This document shows, one piece after another, positions 23,225 through 32,056 of a stretch of 36,241 nucleotides of DNA. Every line of letters starts with the position of its first letter. Position 1 is the first letter of the stretch. The notes below the pieces were generated by a model. That model did not search any database and had not been told where the DNA came from. It worked only from the letters and a program-made list of their open reading frames with translations. The translations under genes were made by a program, and so were the position numbers. The DNA comes from Lachnospiraceae bacterium (GTDB lineage Bacteria; Bacillota; Clostridia; Lachnospirales; Lachnospiraceae): positions 1 to 36,241 of the forward strand of contig JAEDFR010000018.1 of NCBI GenBank assembly GCA_016297945.1, read 5' to 3'.

Positions 23225-23683
23225 ATGAAAGTAAGAAACAAAAAATTCTTTTCCTTACTCCTTTGTATGATGTTAACTGTGGCAATGGCATTTAGTACAA
23301 CAGGTTGTAGCGGAAACAATAAAGAAAGCGATGTACAAACCGAAACACAGGTAGAGGCTGATGCACAGACGGATGCAACCGTACTTGGTGAAGGACAGAC
23401 CGTTTTCACATTTAATGTTACAGATGCGGATGGAAATGAAACTAATTTTGAAATCCACACTGATAAAGAAACGGTCGGCGATGCTCTTTTAGAGCTTGAT
23501 CTGATTGCCGGCGAGGACAGCGAATACGGCCTTTATGTCAAAACCGTAAACGGCATTACTGCTGATTACGACAAAGACCAGACTTACTGGGCTTTTTACG
23601 TAAATGGCGAATATGCTCAGACAGGTGTTGATTCCACAAACGTTACTGCAGGAGACACATACTCCTTTAAGGTTGAAAAATAA
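23225..23683 (+). CDS. DUF4430 (transcobalamin-like) lipoprotein, likely cobalamin-binding
   Basis: A 152-residue lipoprotein. The signal peptide ends in a TTGC lipobox at residues 24-27, an acidic linker follows to about 58, and the rest is a DUF4430 domain with FTFNVTDADGNETNFEIHT, TVGDALLELDLI and the TYWAFYVNGEYA motif. This fold is shared with the C-terminal domain of transcobalamin/intrinsic factor, and the gene lies under a cobalamin riboswitch, so a surface cobalamin-capturing role is likely. Its stop codon overlaps by one base the ATG of the S-component gene. SD AAGGAG stands 11 bases before ATG. Confidence 0.85.
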   Translation: MKVRNKKFFSLLLCMMLTVAMAFSTTGCSGNNKESDVQTETQVEADAQTDATVLGEGQTVFTFNVTDADGNETNFEIHTDKETVGDALLELDLIAGEDSEYGLYVKTVNGITADYDKDQTYWAFYVNGEYAQTGVDSTNVTAGDTYSFKVEK

Positions 23684-24201
23684 TGAAGCTTTCGACTAAA
23701 GAGCTGACTGTTTTTGCGATGCTCGGTGCGCTCATGTATGCCTCAAAGGTTATCATGGAAGTGGCACCGAACGTCCATCTCTTAAGTGTATTTACCGTTG
23801 CTTTTACTGTTGTATACCGGAAAAAAGCATTATATCCTATTTATACCTATGTTTTGTTAAATGGAATTTTTTGTGGATTTGCGACCTGGTGGATACCTTA
23901 TCTGTATATATGGACGGTTCTTTGGGGCGTCATTATGCTCCTTCCGCGCAATATGAAAAAAACAGTCAGACCGATTGTATACATGGTGTGTTGCTCTTTG
24001 CACGGTTTCCTGTTCGGAACACTGTATGCACCGGCACAGGCACTTTTATACGGATTGAATTTTAAAGCAATGATTGCATGGATTGTCGCAGGACTACCCT
24101 GGGATATGGTGCACGGCATCAGCAATTTCTTTTGCGGATTCCTGATTATGCCGATTGTCAAAGTGCTCACCATATTGGAAAATGGAAAATCAGGGACGTA
24201 G
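23683..24201 (+). CDS. ECF transporter S component, probably for cobalamin
   Basis: A 172-residue protein with about six transmembrane helices. The N-terminal LSTKELTVFAMLGALMYASK is the typical S-component opening whose alanine/small-residue face contacts the shared EcfT subunit. It gives substrate specificity to an energy-coupling factor importer; the EcfA/A'/T module is not in the window and must be encoded elsewhere. Substrate is inferred from the cobalamin riboswitch and the DUF4430 lipoprotein with which it overlaps by one base. This arrangement resembles the CbrT-type cobalamin systems of Firmicutes, but identity with CbrT cannot be shown here. Confidence 0.8.
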   Translation: MKLSTKELTVFAMLGALMYASKVIMEVAPNVHLLSVFTVAFTVVYRKKALYPIYTYVLLNGIFCGFATWWIPYLYIWTVLWGVIMLLPRNMKKTVRPIVYMVCCSLHGFLFGTLYAPAQALLYGLNFKAMIAWIVAGLPWDMVHGISNFFCGFLIMPIVKVLTILENGKSGT

Positions 24202-24225
24202 CTTTTGGCTCGTCCCTGATTTTTT
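24189..24225 (+). terminator. Intrinsic terminator of the cobalamin uptake unit
   Basis: ATCAGGGACG (24189-24198) pairs perfectly with CGTCCCTGAT (24211-24220), followed by a T run. The left arm overlaps the last codons of the S-component gene. Confidence 0.92.
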
Positions 24226-24320
24226 ATCATTTTCTCTATTGCTCTTTTCTCTTATACCCAATCCACTCACAAAATCCCAGTAGCAGGCATCCCGCACCAT
24301 AGCAGACAATATCTTTGAAA

Positions 24321-24515
24321 TCAAAAGTTGATCCCAGTAAACTCAATTTCAACCCCCACAACATCCAGACATTTCTGAAATTCCTCCAATGTCATGCTCT
24401 CTCTTGCAAGCTTTCGATACAAAGAAGACGGAAGGATTCCCATCCTCTTTGCAAGCTCGGCTTTTGTGATTCCAAGATTGGAACAGACAAGATTAATGGT
24501 TTCTGAAGTTTTCAT
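24321..24515 (-). CDS. Small Cro/CI-type helix-turn-helix protein
   Basis: A 64-residue protein consisting of one HTH_3-like domain: LGITKAELAKRMGILPSSLYRKLA is the helix-turn-helix, with a final helix TLEEFQKCLDVVGV and a short strand. Such stand-alone domains act as DNA-binding regulators or as antitoxin-like proteins. No toxin partner is adjacent. The start at 24515 is preferred (AGGATG about nine bases upstream). It lies between the convergent cobalamin unit and the exopolysaccharide operon. Its target is not evident. Confidence 0.75.
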   Translation of the reverse strand: MKTSETINLVCSNLGITKAELAKRMGILPSSLYRKLARESMTLEEFQKCLDVVGVEIEFTGINF

Positions 24516-24607
24516 AAAAATCATCCTTTTACACAATTGTCATTTATGTTATATGTTCCATTTTTGATATCACAACATTTTTGACACATGTTTACAAGCA
24601 AAACTTT

Positions 24608-24643
24608 GGGGAACGATTCTTTTTTTACGAAAAATCGTTCCCC
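24608..24643 (-). terminator. Hairpin ending the exopolysaccharide operon
   Basis: GGGGAACGATT (24608-24618) pairs perfectly with AATCGTTCCCC (24633-24643). It lies seven bases beyond the stop of the GT2 gene. On the minus strand the following bases are AAAGTTTTG, a weak T-tract, so it may act as a processing or stability stem as well as a terminator. Confidence 0.65.
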
Positions 24644-24650
24644 ACATTTC

Positions 24651-26999
24651 TTACACCAAACTCATCTCATTAAATTCAATCATTTCCACTTTCTTTTTAA
24701 CCTGTGTCAAATCCGGTTGTTTTTCCTTCGCAATTCGAAGAACAAATTCCATAATCTCATCGCATTTATCTTGATTGCTATAGACCTGATTAAAGTCCAC
24801 AATCTCATATAAATACATGTTTTTGACACGTCTGCTTAACACAGCCTTTAAATCATGCTTATCAAAATGAAATGTGATTTCATCATTTAACGGCTTTCCT
24901 TCCATACTGATAAACTGATAATTAAAATCAATTACCTTTGCGAAAGCATTTCCGTCTTTGCAAGAATATGCTATCAGATTATTTATCTCAATTCGGGGGA
25001 AGTGCCTCCTTAATTGGAATACCGGAACACTTCGCCGGCTGATATTGGTACTTAAATCATCATAAAATCCCGCACGTTTTTGCAATCCCTGTGGCTTTGT
25101 GGGAATTCTGTCATAGCATATTCCTAAAAGATTATCATATCCCTGTTCACTTTTAAATCCAATAAATTCCATGGAATATAACCAGGGATTTTCTCTATCC
25201 TTATCCTCTTTGGTAAATTTGACCTCACACATCATTTCTGCAAAATATTTGCGATCCTGTATTTCCAGACTGACTTTTGCCTCTTCATATACATTTAGCA
25301 AATGTGGTTTATCAAGATACACTGCAGCTCCGGTCTCTGAAACATCTTTTGTTATACATGCGTAATCAACTCCGTTCACATGCAAAGTTGCCGGAATCTG
25401 TACCTCAACACGTTCTGCCTTTCGGTAGGCTTCCCTACCACTCAAAAAGAAGGCGCACATAACCATATTATATAAATTGACAATCAGCCAGAACAATACG
25501 ACAATGGGTCCCATGGAACCGCTGTCAAACATGACTCTGATACAATTGATGATGCCGATGATTGAAAGAACAATCAAAATGAACACAGGAATCTGATAGA
25601 TTAGCGCTTCTCCTTTTTTTCTCTTACCTGTGTCATTGCTTTTATTCGTTACCTTAAATTTCTTTAAGGATATGCCAAAGGTCTCCAAAACGACCGGAAC
25701 CAGCATATACGGAAACAATGCATATTCATAAATGGATGTCCATTTGGTATTTCGTATATTATTACTCAGCCTGCTTAAACTGATATTACTTGTCACGTAC
25801 ATCGGTAACCAGAAAAGCAAAACTTCCCATAGCGTACAGCGAAAAATCATATATCCAAATACAGCATATAAAATCGGTGACATGATATAGAAAAATCGCT
25901 TAATTGGTGCATACCAGTACCATATCGATGCCCAGTAATTCATTTTCTGACCAAATGACAAATCCTTGGATGTGAAAATATGCATTTTTCTTCCCGTTGA
26001 TATGACACCCCGGGCCCATCTTACCCTTTGCTGAATCAGATTTTGAAGTTCATTGGCACTCATACCGGATGCCAAAACCTTGCCAAGTCCCAATGTCACA
26101 TAACCTTTTTTCTGAATGAGAATACCTGTCGCAAAATCTTCCGTTATCGCTCCGGTATAGAATCCGCCTATGTCATTCAGCGCCTCTCTGCTTATAACCG
26201 TATTCGAGCCGCCATAAATACAACTATTTGTTCTGGTTCTGGCAACTTCAATATCACGATAAAAATAATCCTGTTCATTTGGTATTTTTTGCTCAGAATA
26301 CAAATTGAACTGGAACAGATCCAAATCATAAAATGCCTGTGGCGTCTGAACAAATCCCAATTTTATCTGATCTTCTGGCTTTTTACCTTTGTTTCGAAGC
26401 TCTGCGTCCACAAAATACGGTATTGTTTCCATCAAAAAGCAGCTTTGTGGCAGCATATCGGCATCCAAAGTCACAATGAGTGGCGAACTTGAATTTGCAA
26501 GCGCATGATTCAAATTTCCCGCCTTTTGTCCTTCGTGCGTATCTCTGTCCAGATAATTCACTTTTAATTTCGAAGCAAGTAACTTCATCGTATCTCTGTG
26601 TCCATCATCGCACAAATAGATATGTACCTTATTCTTATCCGGATATTCTAATCGCTTGCACGCACAAATCGTTTTTGCCAGCAAAACAAAATCTTCATTG
26701 TATGTCGAAATAAAGATATCAACATCCGGATATAATTCCAACGGCACATCAGGTTTTTTGTAATCTCTCGTGTTGTACATATTGGCATAATGAACCAAAG
26801 CCTCAACCATTCCCAGCGTTTCGACAATCAACAGCGCAATTCCGACAAATACGGAAATAAAGCCATAGCCAAATGGGATCGTAAAAAATATTCGCCAGGT
26901 CAGGTATACAATCGTACAAAAAATATTCAGTACAAACCAGCCCTTTTTTCCCCAATCACTTATGAAATTTTTCGTATTGATTTTCCAATTTTGACTCAC
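24651..26999 (-). CDS. Cellulose-synthase-like GT2 glycosyltransferase with PilZ domain(s)
   Basis: A 782-residue BcsA-like processive synthase. Two N-terminal helices (about 20-70) precede the GT2 domain with the D,D,D,QxxRW set: DDG 131-133, DAD 179-181, TED 286-288 and QRVRW 324-328. Further helices lie at 360-440 and 468-520. A PilZ domain follows with R526xxxR530 and DVSETG 552-557, the two c-di-GMP contact motifs. A second, degenerate PilZ-like segment is seen at about 660-735 (R665HFPR669, then VIDFNYQF where DxSxxG would be). The enzyme should polymerise and export a beta-glucan or related glycan from UDP-sugars when c-di-GMP is high. No BcsB, BcsC or cellulase partner is encoded. It is the last gene of the operon, three bases after the DHHW gene. 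Confidence 0.9.
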   Translation of the reverse strand: MSQNWKINTKNFISDWGKKGWFVLNIFCTIVYLTWRIFFTIPFGYGFISVFVGIALLIVETLGMVEALVHYANMYNTRDYKKPDVPLELYPDVDIFISTYNEDFVLLAKTICACKRLEYPDKNKVHIYLCDDGHRDTMKLLASKLKVNYLDRDTHEGQKAGNLNHALANSSSPLIVTLDADMLPQSCFLMETIPYFVDAELRNKGKKPEDQIKLGFVQTPQAFYDLDLFQFNLYSEQKIPNEQDYFYRDIEVARTRTNSCIYGGSNTVISREALNDIGGFYTGAITEDFATGILIQKKGYVTLGLGKVLASGMSANELQNLIQQRVRWARGVISTGRKMHIFTSKDLSFGQKMNYWASIWYWYAPIKRFFYIMSPILYAVFGYMIFRCTLWEVLLFWLPMYVTSNISLSRLSNNIRNTKWTSIYEYALFPYMLVPVVLETFGISLKKFKVTNKSNDTGKRKKGEALIYQIPVFILIVLSIIGIINCIRVMFDSGSMGPIVVLFWLIVNLYNMVMCAFFLSGREAYRKAERVEVQIPATLHVNGVDYACITKDVSETGAAVYLDKPHLLNVYEEAKVSLEIQDRKYFAEMMCEVKFTKEDKDRENPWLYSMEFIGFKSEQGYDNLLGICYDRIPTKPQGLQKRAGFYDDLSTNISRRSVPVFQLRRHFPRIEINNLIAYSCKDGNAFAKVIDFNYQFISMEGKPLNDEITFHFDKHDLKAVLSRRVKNMYLYEIVDFNQVYSNQDKCDEIMEFVLRIAKEKQPDLTQVKKKVEMIEFNEMSLV

Positions 27000-27002
27000 T
27001 GA

Positions 27003-28283
27003 CTAATCTTCTCCATTATTTTCATCTTTAAAAAACTGAAATGCATCGTCTCCAATGTTATATGGATACATTTCAATGATAATACAATCAAAACGATTAT
27101 CTCTGATATACTGCTCGATATCGAGTTCTTCCATTTCCTCCAGACTCCAGATTGCGTCAATCTGACCACACATCGGTATCATAAACGAAATGACCGGCGA
27201 AAAATAGGAATCTCGAATCATGAGCATCTTTTTTCCATCCGGATTCGAATTGTTTTTTATACACTCATAATAGCGCAATCCATTCAAATAGACCGAATAT
27301 TGGGAATCGGAGTAAATATCTTCCTTCTTAAGCAGTTCCGGCATAATAACCGTTTCCGTCAAATCGCCTTTTTTCACCTGATAATTACCGTCTTCTTCCA
27401 TAAAAGTTCTTTCAATATCCATATGAAATTTTGGAAATAATGCGGTCATATCATCCATTCCCGAATATTGATATCCTGTTGCACGTCCCATAGATCCAAG
27501 CATTCCCTGTCTATAGACCTTTACATCAAACTGCTCTTTGTCTAAATACTTATTTGTTTCAAGACCATAGTGATAGTGTTCATTCAAATAATCGGCTAAA
27601 ATTCCGGTTGCATAAAAAGCGGACGGAATGGTCCAATGATGATCTGTTTTAAAAAATGCCTCTTCATACGGAATTTCTTCGTTTGGAAGATAGAGATTTA
27701 AATCCAACGTATCGACCCCAAGTCTGTTTAGATAAAACAAGGTCTCATCAACCACAACCTCCGGATCATTAACCGGCATATCTTTTGAAAAACGGCTGTC
27801 ACTTGCCACATACTTTGATGGTGCCACGACAAACAAAACATCCGTGTCAAACTGTGACACATAATCCTTTAACCGCTTTATGCGCATCGCATATTCAAAG
27901 CAGTCCGTCTCCTCTTCACGATAAAAGGATGCATAATGTAAACTCCCGGTATTATCCTTGATATAAGAAAAATTGTTAATTTCTTTTTTATCCAGTGCTT
28001 TCTGCACAAAACCAAACAATTCCACAAACTTCATTCGGTCAGAAAAATTGTCTTCCAAATTTGTCTCGAATTGTGAAATTTGTGTTCTTATATCCTCCGG
28101 ATTTTCCCGGATTCCGGCTATGCATTCATAAAACGCATTTTGAATCTCAACTTTTTTTGTATAGGCGTTATAAAAAGAAAATATCAGAATAAAGCCTGTG
28201 AATAAAATAAAAAATATGCGCTTACGAATAAAGTATGCATTCTCTATGAAATTTTGTTTCATTTTGTTCATAAAACGTCTCAT
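27003..28283 (-). CDS. DHHW/AlgX-like SGNH-type acetyltransferase partner
   Basis: A 426-residue protein with one N-terminal membrane anchor (about 22-40) and an extracellular domain. Residues 214-217 are the name-giving DHHW motif (KTDHHWT), and RDSY at 357-360 supplies the Ser expected of an SGNH/AlgX-AlgJ-type catalytic site. Such proteins complete transfer of O-acetyl groups to a secreted polysaccharide together with an MBOAT protein. Here the MBOAT gene precedes it by 13 bp and the GT2 synthase follows after three bases, so the assignment to exopolysaccharide acetylation is well supported by context. Confidence 0.85.
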   Translation of the reverse strand: MRRFMNKMKQNFIENAYFIRKRIFFILFTGFILIFSFYNAYTKKVEIQNAFYECIAGIRENPEDIRTQISQFETNLEDNFSDRMKFVELFGFVQKALDKKEINNFSYIKDNTGSLHYASFYREEETDCFEYAMRIKRLKDYVSQFDTDVLFVVAPSKYVASDSRFSKDMPVNDPEVVVDETLFYLNRLGVDTLDLNLYLPNEEIPYEEAFFKTDHHWTIPSAFYATGILADYLNEHYHYGLETNKYLDKEQFDVKVYRQGMLGSMGRATGYQYSGMDDMTALFPKFHMDIERTFMEEDGNYQVKKGDLTETVIMPELLKKEDIYSDSQYSVYLNGLRYYECIKNNSNPDGKKMLMIRDSYFSPVISFMIPMCGQIDAIWSLEEMEELDIEQYIRDNRFDCIIIEMYPYNIGDDAFQFFKDENNGED

Positions 28284-28296
28284 AATGATCCCTGTT

Positions 28297-29721
28297 CTAG
28301 AAATTGAAATAAATAAAAGGATTATAACTGCCTGCTGCCAGATATCCTACCGACACCAAAAACAGTAGAAAAACGACGATGGGGTACATTACAGAAATCA
28401 CAGCATTTTTCCCTGAAACTCTATGATGATACAAATATTCATTCGCTTTTCTGGCTATCGGCGTAGCAAACACAAAGCCGGCTAACAGAAAAACCCAATT
28501 CTCCTTTATGAGTATCATCGCAAGTCCGCTGTAAATACCGTTTCTGTTAAGTCCAAACATATTTAAAATAAATCTTCCCGCCTGGAATAAATCATCCGAC
28601 CGGAATAAAACCCATGCCAAATTGACCACAAACAACGTGTAGAAATGTTTCATCCAGTTGTATTTCATTTTGTCAACATATCCAAAAAAGCGCTCTGCAA
28701 GCTGAATTACAAAGTAGAGCATTCCCCATAAAATAAAGGTCCAGTTTGCACCATGCCAAATACCGGTTAGCAGCCATACAATAAACAGATTCCTTACCAT
28801 ATAATCCTTGTTTTCAATTCTGCTTCCGCCCAATGGAAAATAGACATATTCACGAAACCAGTCTGTCAAAGAGATATGCCATCTCTTCCAGAAATCCTGA
28901 ATGGACAAAGCAATATAAGGATAATTGAAGTTTTCACCGAATTTAAAGCCAAAACAAAGTGCTAATCCAATCGCCATATCGGAATATGCAGAAAAGTCAT
29001 AATAAATCTGTAATGTATAGGCAATACTTCCAAGCCATGCAAGCATTGCCGGTACCACATATTTATCACTTCCGATTGCAGACCATCCAAATACATTGTC
29101 GGCAAGCGAAGCAAAACAATTGGCAAGCAGGACCTTTTTGATTACACCGACCGCAAAGCGGCTCATGCCAAGCGATAGTTTATTAAAGGTTACTTTTCGT
29201 TTTCTGATATCCTCTGCAATGGTCTTATACTGGATGATAGGTCCGGCAACTAACTGTGGAAAAAAAGAAATATACAGTCCGACGTTAAACGGATTTTCCG
29301 CCGGAACAATTCCCTTATAGACATCAACAACATACGATAATGCCTGAAAAGTAAAGAAGGAGATTCCAATTGGTAATGCTATGTCAAATGCATCATTTTG
29401 AAGATGTTTGGGAAGCATATCCATGAAAAATCCCAAATATTTGTATACAAACAAAATTCCAATATTAACAATCACTGTTAAAATTAAAAAGAATTTTCTT
29501 TTTCGCTTCTTTCCTTTCGACACCCAAAATCCCATTAACGAATTAAACAAAATGGAAAAAATCAAAATCCATATATTGATTGGTTCACCCCATGCGTAAA
29601 ACAAAAGACTTGCAATTAACAGCACAATATTCTGCAACGTGCGGGAAAATGAACAAACAAAATATAATATGAGTGTTACAGGCAAAAAGTAAAATAAAAA
29701 TGTAATACTGGAAAAAACCAT
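28297..29721 (-). CDS. MBOAT family O-acyltransferase (AlgI-like)
   Basis: A 474-residue membrane-bound O-acyltransferase with about 11 helices. The family blocks are present: DFSAYSDMAIGLALCFGF (about 242-259), FWKRWHISLTDWFREYVYFPLGG (from 278) and the catalytic-histidine segment WLLTGIWHGANWTF with His323. AlgI-like MBOATs pass acetyl groups from a cytosolic donor through the membrane to a periplasmic or extracellular partner. The DHHW protein encoded next is the likely acceptor, and the GT2 product the likely final target. Confidence 0.94.
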   Translation of the reverse strand: MVFSSITFLFYFLPVTLILYFVCSFSRTLQNIVLLIASLLFYAWGEPINIWILIFSILFNSLMGFWVSKGKKRKRKFFLILTVIVNIGILFVYKYLGFFMDMLPKHLQNDAFDIALPIGISFFTFQALSYVVDVYKGIVPAENPFNVGLYISFFPQLVAGPIIQYKTIAEDIRKRKVTFNKLSLGMSRFAVGVIKKVLLANCFASLADNVFGWSAIGSDKYVVPAMLAWLGSIAYTLQIYYDFSAYSDMAIGLALCFGFKFGENFNYPYIALSIQDFWKRWHISLTDWFREYVYFPLGGSRIENKDYMVRNLFIVWLLTGIWHGANWTFILWGMLYFVIQLAERFFGYVDKMKYNWMKHFYTLFVVNLAWVLFRSDDLFQAGRFILNMFGLNRNGIYSGLAMILIKENWVFLLAGFVFATPIARKANEYLYHHRVSGKNAVISVMYPIVVFLLFLVSVGYLAAGSYNPFIYFNF

Positions 29722-29739
29722 ATATGATTCTCCTTTAAA

Positions 29740-31356
29740 CTACTTCCGATTAATGATTATAGATGGAATAAAGAACAACGCAGCAACAACGAATAAAAAC
29801 AGCGCTCTATTTCCTTTTAATCCTGTCGTCAAAGTTGTCTGATCATTTAACTGTGTCAGGAGAATCTGCATATTTTTCCCATGCTTACTCAAATAAACTT
29901 TGATATTATAAATTTCCTGATTATAATCATCGTTAAAACGAGAAATGATTTCTCCACGATATTCATAATCGTTCAAATAAAAGTTTCCAAGGTTTTCAGT
30001 ATCGGGATCACAGTAATCGGCTGCCCATCGATACCATTCCCTCTCTCTGGCTGATTTTAAATACTTCGTTGTTTCATCCATCAATGAAAACATATATTGA
30101 TCATTGAAATAATCCTTCCGGTATATCGCATAACGGGTTTTGAGCAAATTCACAAACTCCGAATCCTTGCACAATTGTTTAAATAGCGGCTTTTCCTGCA
30201 TTGCCAGAGTGTATGGATTCATCTCATCTGTAACGGAATTATTCATCGCCTGGTCAAAATCCCAAACCGGGCCGATTTTTAGTACTTCTCCCTGATTTTT
30301 ATACATATAGGTAGAATGTTCACCTGCATCATAATTGCCAAAGTACTCATTGATGAGGAAATAGTCTGCAAATGATTCTACATCAATATAATTACTATAT
30401 TGCTTAAATACACTTTCCTGTTCGGAATACAGAACCTTTTCCATACGGGAAAAATCCTGTTCAATATAATCCAGGTTTTTCTCGGTCTGTTTTTTGACAG
30501 ATGGATATTTCACACCGATATATCCCTCATCGAAACCGTTTATTCTCCCATAGGTATCCAACATGGTATCAAAATTGGTAAAACGATCTCTTCTGACCAG
30601 ATAGGAGGTGTAGGAATTATCGGTATCACATTTATCAATATCCACCCGCACGGGGGACTGTTTGATTTTATCCATCATCAAATAAACACCCTGGTATTCG
30701 TAGTTGTCACCCTTTTTTATAAAAACTTCACAAAACTGACAACGTGGTGCGTACTCCATGATCTGTGCAGCAGTCCGGTATGCAATATAATTTCGTATCA
30801 TACTCTTATCCGCCATGCTGCCGTTTAAGATCCATGCATCCTCTTTTCCCATGCCAAATACATTTTCCTGTGCCGGATTTCCTTCCGAATCGGTCAGGCT
30901 GATGTAATACTGCGGTTTATCAAAAGAAATAGACGTATGTCCTCTTTTCTTTATTTTCATGTAACTACTCATAACCGGCTTATCATTTATGGAATTTCTG
31001 CTTCCTTCTTTATCATATAATTGAATTTTGCCGGTTATCCACGGATCAACATCGTCATATACAATCTCTTCGTTTTCATCTTCATCAAATGTTTTATAAT
31101 TTGGCAATTCTCCATCTGTTTCCAAAACGACCAATGGTAAGTTTGATGAAAAACCTTCCTTCATGTAAAAATCCTCATCAATATATTGCAACGGATCTTC
31201 TTTTGAAGTATCTTCAACAAGTTCCCCATAATACAAATAGGAGGATGTGTCCTTTTGGTTTTTGATATCAAAACGATATTTGACATATGCTAATCCAAAC
31301 ACTAAAATGCTGACTGCTAGAATACCTGCAATCAGTCTCTTCATATTTGCAGTCAT
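29740..31356 (-). CDS. CotH kinase-like protein with two membrane anchors
   Basis: A 538-residue protein. An N-terminal helix (about 6-24) and a C-terminal helix (about 515-534) place the domain between them outside the cytosol or at the membrane. CotH signatures are SYMKIKKRGHTS, MADKSMIRNYIA, the glycine-rich QGVYLMMDKI and the metal-binding GPVWDFDQAM. CotH of Bacillus is an atypical kinase that phosphorylates spore coat proteins; other CotH-like proteins modify surface proteins. In this operon it lies between DUF4956 and MBOAT genes, so the target may be a glycan or surface protein linked to the polymer. Inference only. The start follows GAGG at six bases. Confidence 0.88.
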   Translation of the reverse strand: MTANMKRLIAGILAVSILVFGLAYVKYRFDIKNQKDTSSYLYYGELVEDTSKEDPLQYIDEDFYMKEGFSSNLPLVVLETDGELPNYKTFDEDENEEIVYDDVDPWITGKIQLYDKEGSRNSINDKPVMSSYMKIKKRGHTSISFDKPQYYISLTDSEGNPAQENVFGMGKEDAWILNGSMADKSMIRNYIAYRTAAQIMEYAPRCQFCEVFIKKGDNYEYQGVYLMMDKIKQSPVRVDIDKCDTDNSYTSYLVRRDRFTNFDTMLDTYGRINGFDEGYIGVKYPSVKKQTEKNLDYIEQDFSRMEKVLYSEQESVFKQYSNYIDVESFADYFLINEYFGNYDAGEHSTYMYKNQGEVLKIGPVWDFDQAMNNSVTDEMNPYTLAMQEKPLFKQLCKDSEFVNLLKTRYAIYRKDYFNDQYMFSLMDETTKYLKSAREREWYRWAADYCDPDTENLGNFYLNDYEYRGEIISRFNDDYNQEIYNIKVYLSKHGKNMQILLTQLNDQTTLTTGLKGNRALFLFVVAALFFIPSIIINRK

Positions 31357-31368
31357 TTCAACCTCACA

Positions 31369-32055
31369 TTATCCGGATATTTCATCATCCTGACACACAA
31401 TACTAATACTTTGCAATCCCTCGATCTCACTCAGTTTTCCTTCTAAAGAGCCACTTTTTTTCTCACATTTTTTCAAAAATGCAGATGAAGTTTCATAAAT
31501 ACTCTCACCATTTACTCCAAAATCTAAATTGTGCACCCTTCTTACCGCTTTATTATTCAGCACAAGATTGACCACTTTTTCAGATTCTGCTAAGGCATTT
31601 GCACCTCCACGGATAATGATAAGTGTACGGTCTGTATTTCTTACAAATCCAAATAAAACTAAGAATAAGAAAATGATGACAGATCCCAAAAGTGCAATTA
31701 AGTAATCGGAAACTCCACAGCATATTCCTACCGCAACGGCCCAGAAAATGTAAATGGTATCCCTGGGATCCTTGATTGCAGTACGGAAACGTACAATGGA
31801 AAGCGCACCGACCATACCTAATGAAAGAGAGATGTTATTTCCAATAACACACATAACCATCGCTGTGACAAGCGTTACCATTACCAGTGAAATATTAAAC
31901 CGCTCACTGTAAATCGTTCCGCTATGGGTAGCACGATATGCCGTATAGATAAGTGCTCCGATTAATAAAGCCGCAATCAAATTGATTGCTACATCACCAA
32001 ATGTGACTGCTCCTTCACCCTGACTTTGAATCAGATTATATAATGTTTCCTTCAA
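31369..32055 (-). CDS. DUF4956 membrane protein
   Basis: A 228-residue protein with about four transmembrane helices in the first 140 residues, including the strongly conserved-looking GMVGALSIVRFRTAIKDPRD between helices, and a soluble C-terminal domain of about 90 residues with an ACT/ferredoxin-like pattern (TLIIIRGGANALAESEKVV). DUF4956 proteins very often neighbour VTC-domain and CotH genes. The start codon is TTG, eight bases after GGAGG and one base after the stop of the VTC gene. Its function is unknown. A channel or scaffold for the VTC/CotH step is a guess. Confidence 0.88.
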   Translation of the reverse strand: MKETLYNLIQSQGEGAVTFGDVAINLIAALLIGALIYTAYRATHSGTIYSERFNISLVMVTLVTAMVMCVIGNNISLSLGMVGALSIVRFRTAIKDPRDTIYIFWAVAVGICCGVSDYLIALLGSVIIFLFLVLFGFVRNTDRTLIIIRGGANALAESEKVVNLVLNNKAVRRVHNLDFGVNGESIYETSSAFLKKCEKKSGSLEGKLSEIEGLQSISIVCQDDEISG

Positions 32056-32056
32056 C

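Noticed and set aside
22926..23291. Minus-strand 121-codon frame over the riboswitch
   Set aside because: It is the complement of a conserved RNA element and a signal-peptide region; there is no independent support.
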